Source: Mycobacteriaceae bacterium
Lineage (GTDB): Bacteria > Actinomycetota > Actinomycetes > Mycobacteriales > Mycobacteriaceae
Length of the DNA: 7,547 nt
Assembly (NCBI GenBank): GCA_019242135.1
Contig: JAFAWC010000289.1
Span: forward strand, 1-7,547
Direction of reading: 5' to 3'
The stretch's first letter is position 1. Each line of letters opens with the position of its first letter. Under the pieces are notes generated by a model. That model was not told where the DNA came from, did not search any database, and saw only the letters and a program-made list of their open reading frames with translations. Positions 1-5,526 of the stretch are shown here, piece by piece. A program made the translations under genes and the position numbers.

Positions 1-643
1 CCAGGTCGTGCTCGTCCTTGACGAATTCTCCTGTCGCGAAATCAGTTCCACCGAACAGCACGCGGTAGATATCCTCGTGGCGCCACATCACGCCCTTCGG
101 AAAGCCGGTGGTGCCGCCGGTGTAGAGTAGGTAGATGGCGTCGGCGCTGCGCTCGCCGAAATCGCGCTCGGGTGAGCCCTCGGCGAGGGCGGTGTAGAAC
201 TCGACGCCGCCGTAGCCGCGGAATATTTCGTCGCTTCCGTCGGTGCCATCATTGACAACCAGAACCGTTTTCACGTTCGGGGTGTCGGGCAACACGTTGG
301 CGACGCGATCGGAGTACTGGCGCTCGTGCACCAGTGCGACCATGTCCGAGTTGTCGAACAGGTAACGCAGCTCGCCCTCGACGTAGCGGAAGTTGACGTT
401 CACCAGAATGGCGCCCGCCTTGATGATGCCGAGCATCGCGATCACGATCTCGATGCGGTTGCGGCAGTACAGGCCGACCTTGTCACCTTTCTTGACGCCG
501 TGGTCCATCAGGTAGTGCGCGAGTCGATTGGCTTTCTCTTCGAGTTGGCCATAGGTGATCTGCTCGTCGCCGCAGATCAGGGCGACGCGGTCGGGGACGG
601 CATCGATGGCGTGCTCGGCAAGATCAGCGATGTTGAGGGCCAC
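1..643 (-). CDS. fadD19: Steroid side-chain acyl-CoA synthetase FadD19, N-terminal part (cut by left edge)
   Basis: ATP-dependent acyl-CoA synthetase of the AMP-binding (ANL) superfamily. FadD19 activates sterol side-chain carboxylates as CoA thioesters; in Rhodococcus it is required for C24-branched sterols. Reading leftward from GTG at 643 gives 214 residues that run off the window, so roughly the last 60% of a protein of about 540-560 residues is missing. The start of the protein reads MALNIADLAEHAIDAVPDRV. The A3 phosphate-binding loop YTGGTTGFPKG is intact at residues 174-184, and NVNFRY (82-87) is typical of the family. The adenylation core and C-terminal lid lie outside. The start is chosen because the reading frame and family N-terminus begin there, 11 nt from a KstR box; there is no good Shine-Dalgarno sequence (only a GGGG run), so the mRNA may be nearly leaderless. 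It is divergent from echA19, with which it shares the operator. The family is certain; the FadD19 name rests on context plus sequence resemblance. Confidence 0.9.
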   Translation of the reverse strand, partial: MALNIADLAEHAIDAVPDRVALICGDEQITYGQLEEKANRLAHYLMDHGVKKGDKVGLYCRNRIEIVIAMLGIIKAGAILVNVNFRYVEGELRYLFDNSDMVALVHERQYSDRVANVLPDTPNVKTVLVVNDGTDGSDEIFRGYGGVEFYTALAEGSPERDFGERSADAIYLLYTGGTTGFPKGVMWRHEDIYRVLFGGTDFATGEFVKDEHDL

Positions 644-654
644 GGACCCCAAAT

Positions 655-668
655 TAGAACGTGTTACA
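655..668. promoter_or_regulatory. KstR operator between fadD19 and echA19
   Basis: TAGAACGTGTTACA fits the KstR consensus TNNAACNNGTTNNA at all eight defined positions. The right half (GTTACA) is not the complement of the left half (TAGAAC), so the dyad is imperfect. It lies 11 nt before the fadD19 start and 53 nt before the echA19 start, in the only gap between the divergent genes, so it should repress both. Steroid CoA thioesters are the known KstR inducers. Confidence 0.85.
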
Positions 669-707
669 GTTTTTGACAAGTCTGGCCTGGGCTGACAGGT
701 CCGCGGG

Positions 708-715
708 AAAGGGAG
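708..715 (+). promoter_or_regulatory. Ribosome binding site of echA19
   Basis: The purine-rich run AAAGGGAG ends 6 nt before the GTG at 722 and supports that codon as the start. This is unlike fadD19 on the other side of the operator, which lacks such a site. Confidence 0.6.
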
Positions 716-721
716 CCGTCC

Positions 722-1522
722 GTGAGCGAGTCCGATTCGAACGCCGATGCCCTCATTGAGCAGCGCGGACACACCCTGATCCTGACGCTGAACCGGCCCG
801 AGGCGCGCAATGCGCTCAGCACCGAGATGCTCTCGATCATGGTCGAGGCGTGGGACCGAGTCGACAACGATCCGGAGATCCGGACCTGCATTCTGACGGG
901 CGCCGGCGGCTACTTCTGTGCGGGCATGGACCTCAAGGCGGCGACCGCGCGGCCGCCGGGTGACTCGTTCAAGGACGGCAGCTACGACCCGTCGCGTATC
1001 GACGCTCTGCTGAAGGGCCGTCGGCTGACCAAGCCGCTGATCGCCGCCGTCGAAGGGCCCGCGATCGCGGGCGGTACCGAGATCCTGCAGGCCACCGATG
1101 TCCGGGTGGCCGGCGAGAGCGCGAAATTCGGTGTGTCCGAGGCCAAATGGAGCCTGTACCCGATGGGCGGCTCGGCGGTTCGGCTGCCTCGGCAGATTCC
1201 TTACACGGTCGCGGCCGACATCCTGCTGACCGGGCGCCACATCACCGCCGCCGAGGCGCTCGCGATCGGCTTGATCGGCTACGTCGTCCCCGACGGCCAG
1301 GCGCTCGCGAAGGCGCTGGAGATCGCCGAAACCATCAACAAGAACGGCCCGCTGGCCGTGCAGGCGATCCTGAAGTCGATTCGCGAGACCGAGGGCATGG
1401 CCGAGAACGAGGCGTTCAAGATCGACACGCAGCTCGGCATCCAAGTGTTCTTGTCCGAGGACGCGAAGGAAGGTCCCCGGGCGTTCGCCGAGAAGCGTGC
1501 CCCGCAGTTCAAGATGCGGTAG
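722..1522 (+). CDS. echA19: Enoyl-CoA hydratase EchA19 (steroid side-chain beta-oxidation)
   Basis: Crotonase-fold enoyl-CoA hydratase of 266 residues, a normal length for the family. EchA19 hydrates side-chain enoyl-CoA thioesters of cholesterol catabolites. ARNALS (28-33) and [10 protein letters not shown] (64-73) form the CoA-binding and first oxyanion-hole region. GPAIAGGTE (112-120) supplies the second oxyanion glycine and the first catalytic glutamate, E120. FGVSE (136-140) supplies the second, E140. Both hydratase glutamates are therefore present, which argues for an active hydratase rather than an isomerase-only or degenerate crotonase. K135 and K142 flank E140; from memory, two lysines in this area are succinylated in the M. 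tuberculosis enzyme. GTG start with an AAAGGGAG ribosome site. The gene is divergent from fadD19 and followed after 29 bp by a co-directional gene, so it probably forms a two-gene transcript controlled by the KstR box at 655-668. Confidence 0.93.
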   Translation: MSESDSNADALIEQRGHTLILTLNRPEARNALSTEMLSIMVEAWDRVDNDPEIRTCILTGAGGYFCAGMDLKAATARPPGDSFKDGSYDPSRIDALLKGRRLTKPLIAAVEGPAIAGGTEILQATDVRVAGESAKFGVSEAKWSLYPMGGSAVRLPRQIPYTVAADILLTGRHITAAEALAIGLIGYVVPDGQALAKALEIAETINKNGPLAVQAILKSIRETEGMAENEAFKIDTQLGIQVFLSEDAKEGPRAFAEKRAPQFKMR

Positions 1523-1551
1523 GTGTCGGTGCCCGTCGGCAGTATCTGGCC

Positions 1552-2406
1552 ATGGCGGAACTCTGCTTGCCTTTCCTTGCAAGCGCGGCTCGGGCATCCG
1601 GCCGGGTCACGCCGTACGCGCTGCGCAGCGGCAGATTCATCGCGATCTATCCCGACGTCTACCTGGCCGCCGGCACAGAGATCACGGCCGTCGTCAGGGC
1701 CCGTGCGGCCTCGCTGTGGTCAGGGGACGGCGTGATCGCCGGGCGGTCGGCTGCGGCGCTGCATGGCGCGAAGTGGGTCGATGCACGCATGCCCGCGGAG
1801 GTGCTGGCGAGTAATCGTCGACCGCCCGGCGGTATCCGGACGTGGTCGGATCGCTTTTCTGATGACGAGACGGAGGTGATCGCAGGAGTGCGGGTGACGA
1901 CACCGGCACGCACGGCGCTGGACATCGCCTGCCGGTACCCCATCGGCAAGGCGGTCGCCGCCATCGACGCATTGGCCCGCGCGACGAAGTTGGAGATCGC
2001 CGATGTCGAGCTGCTCGCCCGGCGGTACCCGGGCCGGCGAGGGATCCGGAAGGCACGCGCTGTCTTGGAGCTCGTCGACGCCGGCGCCGAGTCGCCGCGC
2101 GAGAGCTGGCTGCGACTACTCCTGATTCGCGAGGGCTTTCCGAGACCGCGCACCCAGATTCCCGTCTACGACGAATTCGGCCAGCTCGTCGCCGTTCTCG
2201 ACATGGGCTGGGAGGACATCAAGGTGGCCGCAGAATACGACGGGGACCATCATCGGACGAGCCGCCGCCGTTTCAATAACGACATCCGGCGCGTGGAGAC
2301 GGTAACCGAGCTCGGCTGGATCCTTGTCCGGGTGACGGTCGAGGACACCGAGGGCGGGATCATCTGGCGGATTCGGGCTGCTTTCGCGCGCCGAGCGTGC
2401 GCGTAG
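1552..2406 (+). CDS. AbiEi-like winged-helix / DUF559 (Vsr-like nuclease fold) protein, Rv3517-like by position
   Basis: A 284-residue protein of the large actinobacterial group that joins an AbiEi-type N-terminal region to a DUF559 domain. Residues 10-75 (ASGRVTPYALRSG...GVIAGRSAAALHG) look like the winged-helix and linker typical of AbiEi antitoxins. The C-terminal part carries the DUF559/Vsr pattern: E184 in SPRESW, Q202, D217 in VLDMGW, AEYDGDHH (227-234), D244, and GWILVRV (255-261). D217 and E228-x-D230 could be the metal-binding residues of a PD-(D/E)XK nuclease. ATG at 1552 is chosen because the upstream reading frame overlaps echA19 and has no family sequence; no strong ribosome site is visible. 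No AbiEii toxin partner lies beside it. It follows echA19 by 29 bp and is probably co-transcribed. Function is unknown; a role in sterol metabolism is not suggested by its domains. Its last codons lie inside the hairpin at 2388-2451. Confidence 0.85.
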   Translation: MAELCLPFLASAARASGRVTPYALRSGRFIAIYPDVYLAAGTEITAVVRARAASLWSGDGVIAGRSAAALHGAKWVDARMPAEVLASNRRPPGGIRTWSDRFSDDETEVIAGVRVTTPARTALDIACRYPIGKAVAAIDALARATKLEIADVELLARRYPGRRGIRKARAVLELVDAGAESPRESWLRLLLIREGFPRPRTQIPVYDEFGQLVAVLDMGWEDIKVAAEYDGDHHRTSRRRFNNDIRRVETVTELGWILVRVTVEDTEGGIIWRIRAAFARRACA

Positions 2407-2451
2407 CGCGAAAAATTATTGAGTATTTCGCCATGTGCGCACGTTCGGCGC
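2388..2451. terminator. Nested hairpin at a convergent gene junction, probable bidirectional terminator
   Basis: The arms GCGCCGAGCGTGCGC (2388-2402) and GCGCACGTTCGGCGC (2437-2451) pair over 15 positions, with one G-U wobble in rightward RNA. 2403-2405 can extend the stem against 2434-2436, and an inner stem GCGAAA (2408-2413) / TTTCGC (2426-2431) closes on an AT-rich 12-nt loop. The structure overlaps the last codons and stop of the DUF559 gene and ends 1 bp before the cyp142 stop codon, so it can serve both transcripts. There is no U-tract outside the stem, which is common for mycobacterial terminators. Termination is inferred from position and structure. Confidence 0.6.
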
Positions 2452-2452
2452 T

Positions 2453-3649
2453 CTAGGACGCGAGCGCCTTGGTCGGACTGAACTCGACCGGCATCGCCTC
2501 CAGGCCGCTGACGAAGTTGGCGCGCCGCAGCGGCAGCCGGTCGGTCGACGCCAGCCGCAGATCCGGTAAGCGCTGCAACAGCCGGCCCTGCATCAGCGTG
2601 AGCTCCAGCCGCGCCAGCTGGTTGCCCAGGCAGAAGTGGGTACCGAAGCCGAAGGCCACGTGGTTGTTGGGGTACCGGTCGATGTCGAAGTGCTCGGGGT
2701 CGTCGAACACGTTCTCGTCGAAGTTGGCGGACTCGAACAGCAGCATGATCTTCTCGCCCTGCTTGAGCTGGGCGCCGTGGAAGTCGGTGTCTGCGGTCAG
2801 CATCCGACACATGTTCTTCACCGGGGAGGTCCAGCGCAGCATCTCCTCGACGGCGTTGGGCAGCAACGCCGGGTCGCCGACGAGCCGCTCATGCTGATCG
2901 GGGTGGCGAAGTAATTGCTCGGTGCCACCGGACAGGGTGTGCCGGGTGGTCTCGTCGCCACCGATCAGGATCAGCAGCGTCTCCATGACGATCTCGTCGT
3001 CGCTGAGGCGCTCGCCGTCGACCTCGGAATGGATCAGGACGCTTACCAGGTCGTCGGTCGGCTGCTGGCGGCGGCGCGCAATCGTGTCACGGGTGAAGTC
3101 GTTATACGCGGCGAACGCATCCATCGTCACCTGAAAATCGTCCTGTGACACATGCGAACTCAAGAACGTCACCAGATCGTCGGACCACTTCAAGAACATC
3201 TCGCGCTGCTCGGGACGTACGCCCAGCATGTCGCCGATGACCGCCATCGGCAGCGGCGCGGCGAGGTCGCGCACGAAGTCGCACTCGCCGCGTTCGCACA
3301 CCGCGTCGATCAGCGTGTCACACAGCTGGGCGATCGACTCCTCCTTGTCCTTCACGCGTTTGCGGGTGAAGCCCGCGTTGACGAGCTTGCGCCGCAACAG
3401 ATGTGCGGGGTCGTCCATGTCGATCATCATGGCCATCGCCGGTTGATCGGGGCGGATCCCACCGGCGTTGGAGAACACCTCGGGCTGCCGCTCGGCCTCG
3501 ATCACCGCCTGGTAGGTGGCCGCGGCGGCCAGCCCGTTGCGATCCCGGAAGACCGGCTCGTGCGCGCGCATCCAGCGGTAGGCCGCGTGGGAGTCACCGG
3601 CGAAGAAGTTGCCGTCGGTCAGGTCGATGTCGGGCTTCGGTTCCGTCAC
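2453..3649 (-). CDS. cyp142: Cytochrome P450 CYP142, steroid C26/C27 monooxygenase
   Basis: A 398-residue soluble bacterial P450. CYP142 oxidises the terminal methyl of the cholesterol or cholestenone side chain to the alcohol and acid, overlapping in function with CYP125. The heme-binding motif is FGFGTHFCLG (333-342), with C340 as the thiolate ligand. The I-helix oxygen-activation motif is GGDETT (230-235). The K-helix ExxR is E269-R272 in EEMLR, and AMAMMIDMDDPAHLLRRKLV (71-90) is the typical C-helix region. There is no membrane anchor. It starts at GTG 3649, 12 bp after the stop of the decarboxylase-like gene, with AAAGGA overlapping that stop codon, so translation is probably coupled. 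It is the last gene of the leftward KstR-controlled unit and ends at the hairpin at 2388-2451. The P450 family is certain; the CYP142 name rests on sequence resemblance and the conserved neighbourhood. No frameshift or missing motif is seen. Confidence 0.93.
   Translation of the reverse strand: MTEPKPDIDLTDGNFFAGDSHAAYRWMRAHEPVFRDRNGLAAAATYQAVIEAERQPEVFSNAGGIRPDQPAMAMMIDMDDPAHLLRRKLVNAGFTRKRVKDKEESIAQLCDTLIDAVCERGECDFVRDLAAPLPMAVIGDMLGVRPEQREMFLKWSDDLVTFLSSHVSQDDFQVTMDAFAAYNDFTRDTIARRRQQPTDDLVSVLIHSEVDGERLSDDEIVMETLLILIGGDETTRHTLSGGTEQLLRHPDQHERLVGDPALLPNAVEEMLRWTSPVKNMCRMLTADTDFHGAQLKQGEKIMLLFESANFDENVFDDPEHFDIDRYPNNHVAFGFGTHFCLGNQLARLELTLMQGRLLQRLPDLRLASTDRLPLRRANFVSGLEAMPVEFSPTKALAS
2703..2716. 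promoter_or_regulatory. KstR-like palindrome inside cyp142 (tentative)
   Basis: TCGAACACGTTCTC keeps the 10-bp core GAACACGTTC found in the strong box at 4396-4409 (read on the other strand) and matches seven of eight defined KstR positions; the last A is C. It encodes ENV in DENVFDD of CYP142, so the match may simply follow from codon choice. Confidence 0.2.
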
Positions 3650-3656
3650 GAGGGGG

Positions 3657-3662
3657 TCCTTT
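3657..3662 (-). promoter_or_regulatory. Ribosome binding site of cyp142 overlapping the upstream stop codon
   Basis: On the minus strand the sequence reads TGAAAGGA, then 7 nt, then GTG at 3649. AAAGGA includes the last base of the TGA stop of the decarboxylase-like gene, supporting the GTG start and translational coupling. Confidence 0.6.
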
Positions 3663-4384
3663 CAGGGCACGATCTGTGCGTCGTCGAACGACATCTCGAC
3701 GTTGGTTGCCGACATCGAGACCAGAGCGCGCTTGGGCAGGCCAAGCGAGGCGAGGTCCTTCGCGTAAGGGTGATCACCGAGGCGCAGGCGGACGCCGCCT
3801 GGCCGGTAACGCATGCCGGTGGCCGCCATTCGAAACGAAGTCGCCCGGGTTACGCCGTCGAGGTGGGAGTACGTGCGCAAGACCTGTTCGCGGGAGGTGA
3901 TCGCGGACGGGGCCGGCAGCCCGGGACGAAACTCCATGGCCGCCACCAACTGACCGTCGACGCTGAGGTCGAAGCCGAACTGATTGCCGTCGCGGACCAC
4001 GAAGTCGGCCATCACCTTCGGGAAGCCCCAGATCGTCCGTCCCGCTTCCAGGGTGAACGGCTGATCGACCGGCATGAGATGGACGAAGGCGCCGGCCGAT
4101 CGCAATGCGCGAGGCCCGTGCGCATCGGATCCCGGCGGATTGACCATCACGCAGGTGCCGAATTCGAGGTACGGGCCCAAGTCGCCGTCGAGATAGCGCA
4201 TCAGCTGCACCATCACGACCGCGCGGCCGGGCAGATAGCGGCAGACCTGAAGACCGCTGTAGTCGATCATCCGCTGGGCGGCGTCGGCGTCCACCGAGAA
4301 CATCGCGTTGTGTTGATTCGCCTTACGGACCCTGACCGGCATGGTGAGCACGGTGCCGGCGATGGTGTGCTGGGAGACGGGCAT
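3662..4384 (-). CDS. Acetoacetate-decarboxylase-like (ADC superfamily) protein, Rv3519-like
   Basis: A 240-residue protein with the beta-barrel signature of the acetoacetate decarboxylase superfamily. GPYLEFG (70-76) resembles the conserved PYxE segment with its glutamate (E74), and IWGFPKVMADF (118-128) carries the family's conserved proline-lysine pair. K123 is the candidate Schiff-base lysine. The reaction is unknown: family members include decarboxylases, aldolase-dehydratases and cyclases acting on beta-keto or polyketide-like acids. A role on a steroid or side-chain intermediate is inferred only from its position in the KstR cluster. ATG 4384 is preferred over GTG 4393, because the GTG would begin 2 nt from the KstR box while the ATG lies 11 nt from it, the same distance as fadD19 from its box. 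It is followed at 12 bp by cyp142 and preceded by the LLM gene. In M. tuberculosis the positional equivalent is, from memory, on the opposite strand. Confidence 0.8.
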   Translation of the reverse strand: MPVSQHTIAGTVLTMPVRVRKANQHNAMFSVDADAAQRMIDYSGLQVCRYLPGRAVVMVQLMRYLDGDLGPYLEFGTCVMVNPPGSDAHGPRALRSAGAFVHLMPVDQPFTLEAGRTIWGFPKVMADFVVRDGNQFGFDLSVDGQLVAAMEFRPGLPAPSAITSREQVLRTYSHLDGVTRATSFRMAATGMRYRPGGVRLRLGDHPYAKDLASLGLPKRALVSMSATNVEMSFDDAQIVP

Positions 4385-4395
4385 GGCGCTCACTT

Positions 4396-4409
4396 TAGAA
4401 CGTGTTCTA
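4396..4409. promoter_or_regulatory. KstR operator between the LLM gene and the decarboxylase-like gene
   Basis: TAGAACGTGTTCTA is a full match to TNNAACNNGTTNNA; with flanking bases the arms TTAGAAC / GTTCTAA are perfect 7-bp complements around a 2-bp centre. It lies in the 44-bp gap between two genes that both read leftward, so the decarboxylase-like gene and cyp142 probably have their own KstR-controlled promoter in addition to any read-through from the LLM gene. Confidence 0.9.
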
Positions 4410-4428
4410 ATTTGCCGACAAGCGACCG

Positions 4429-5460
4429 CTAGACGAGCGCCGCCAGCTCGCGGATCTGGTCGGCATCGCGGCCGGTGACCACCATCATCGTGACGCCTGC
4501 CGCCGCCCAGACAGCGACCTGCTTACGCACGTAGTCGACGTCGCCGACGATCGCAGCGTCGTCGACGAGTTCGTCGGGGATGATCTTGGCAGCCTCGTCC
4601 TTGCGCTGACTGCGGAACAGCGCCGTCACGTCGTCGACGACCTCGCCGTAACCCATCCGGCGGTAGACATCGGCGTGGAAGTTGGTGTCCTCAGACCCCA
4701 TTCCGCCCATGTAGAGGGCGAGGTAGGGCTTCATTGCGGCGAAAGTTGCTTCGCGGTCGTCGGTAATGACGATGGTGGCGGTGGCGCAGATCTCGAAGTC
4801 CTCGCGGCTGCGGCGGGCGCCGGGGCGCGCGAACCCTTCGTCGAGCCATTCGTTGTAGGTGTCGGCCATCCGCGGGGTGTAGAAGATCGGCAGCCACCCG
4901 TCGCAGATCTCGGCGGCCAGCGCCACGTTCTTCGGACCCTCGGCGCCCAGCATGATCGGTATGTCCGCGCGCAGCGGATGGGTGATCGGCTTCAGTGACT
5001 TGCCGAGACCGGTGGTCCCTTCGCCGGTCAGCGGCAGCGGATAGTGCGGACCCGCGCTGGTGACAGGCGCGCCCCGCGCCCAGACCTGGCGCACGATGTC
5101 GACGTACTCGCGGGTCCGGGCGAGCGGCTTCGGGAACTTCTGGCCGTACCAGCCCTCAACAACCTGCGGGCCCGACACGCCAAGGCCGAGGATGTGCCGG
5201 CCGCCCGACAGGTGGTCGAGTGTCAGTGACGCCATCGCACACGCGGTCGGTGTCCGCGCGGAGAGCTGCACCACCGACGTGCCCAGCCGCATGCGCCGAG
5301 TGGCCGATCCCCACCAGGCCAACGGCGTGAACGCATCCGATCCCCACGCCTCGGCGGTGAACACGGTGTCGAAGCCCGCGTCTTCGGCGGCGGCGACCAG
5401 TTCGGGAGCGTTCGTCGGTGGCTGTGCGCCCCAGTACCCCAGTTGCAAGCCGAGCTTCAT
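4429..5460 (-). CDS. LLM-class F420-dependent oxidoreductase, Rv3520c-like
   Basis: A 343-residue luciferase-like (TIM-barrel) oxidoreductase, close to the usual length. The family uses coenzyme F420 (or FMN) for hydride transfer. Recognisable segments are MKLGLQLGYWG (1-11), LGTSVVQLSARTP (59-71), LDHLSGGRHILGLGVSGPQVVEGW (81-104), which forms the cofactor-binding strand-loop, and IPIMLGAEGPKNVALAAEICDGW (167-189), typical of mycobacterial F420-dependent members. Substrate is unknown; a ketone or alkene of the steroid or side chain is possible from context. Start choice: the frame opens with GTG-ATG (5463 and 5460). AGGAGG at 5466-5471 lies 2 nt from the GTG but 5 nt from the ATG, so ATG 5460 is preferred. 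It is divergent from the DUF35 gene and shares the KstR box at 5505-5518; downstream lie the decarboxylase-like gene and cyp142. Confidence 0.88.
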   Translation of the reverse strand: MKLGLQLGYWGAQPPTNAPELVAAAEDAGFDTVFTAEAWGSDAFTPLAWWGSATRRMRLGTSVVQLSARTPTACAMASLTLDHLSGGRHILGLGVSGPQVVEGWYGQKFPKPLARTREYVDIVRQVWARGAPVTSAGPHYPLPLTGEGTTGLGKSLKPITHPLRADIPIMLGAEGPKNVALAAEICDGWLPIFYTPRMADTYNEWLDEGFARPGARRSREDFEICATATIVITDDREATFAAMKPYLALYMGGMGSEDTNFHADVYRRMGYGEVVDDVTALFRSQRKDEAAKIIPDELVDDAAIVGDVDYVRKQVAVWAAAGVTMMVVTGRDADQIRELAALV

Positions 5461-5465
5461 CACAG

Positions 5466-5471
5466 CCTCCT
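5466..5471 (-). promoter_or_regulatory. Ribosome binding site of the LLM gene
   Basis: AGGAGG on the minus strand, 5 nt before ATG 5460. A second AGGAG lies at 5474-5478. This gene thus has a conventional leader, in contrast to the gene on the other side of the same operator. Confidence 0.65.
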
Positions 5472-5504
5472 GACTCCTGCCGGCCGCGTTCTTGCGACAC
5501 TTGT

Positions 5505-5518
5505 TAGAACCTGTTCTA
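5505..5518. promoter_or_regulatory. KstR operator shared by the LLM gene and the DUF35-ltp4 operon
   Basis: TAGAACCTGTTCTA matches TNNAACNNGTTNNA at all defined positions with 6-bp perfect arms. It lies 8 nt before the GTG of the DUF35 gene and 44 nt before the ATG of the divergent LLM gene, so one operator can control both directions. Confidence 0.9.
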
Positions 5519-5526
5519 CTCGATGC

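Noticed and set aside
326..676. Plus-strand open frame of 116 codons opposite fadD19
   Set aside because: It is the complement of the fadD19 N-terminus and runs through the operator; no domain is recognisable.
673..678. Perfect TTGACA -35-like hexamer between fadD19 and echA19
   Set aside because: No TANNNT-like -10 follows at 16-19 nt (the region reads as GC-rich CAGGTCC), so it is probably a chance match; a -10 overlapping the operator at 665-670 fits better.
1147..1551. Upstream extension of the DUF559 gene's frame inside echA19
   Set aside because: The frame is open only because of GC-rich codon bias; the translation is R/G-rich without family resemblance, while the AbiEi-like region begins just after ATG 1552.
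1565..1584. GCTTGC / GCAAGC hairpin with an 8-nt loop near the start of the DUF559 gene
   Set aside because: The 6-bp arms lie within codons 5-11 and match no known regulator site; it is also not a KstR2 operator. Chance is likely in this composition.
4385..4393. GTG 4393 as the start of the decarboxylase-like gene
   Set aside because: It begins 2 nt from the KstR box, leaving no room for a leader; ATG 4384 gives the same 11-nt spacing as fadD19. It cannot be excluded without 5'-end data.
3152..4432. Long plus-strand open frame of 426 codons opposite cyp142 and the decarboxylase-like gene
   Set aside because: It is antisense to two proteins with clear family motifs, crosses their boundary and a KstR box, and its translation is rich in H, R, G and V as expected from the complement of GC-rich coding DNA.
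5443..5526. ATG at 5443 as the start of the DUF35 gene
   Set aside because: It would place the start inside the LLM gene on the other strand and upstream of the KstR operator, and the added residues show no domain similarity.
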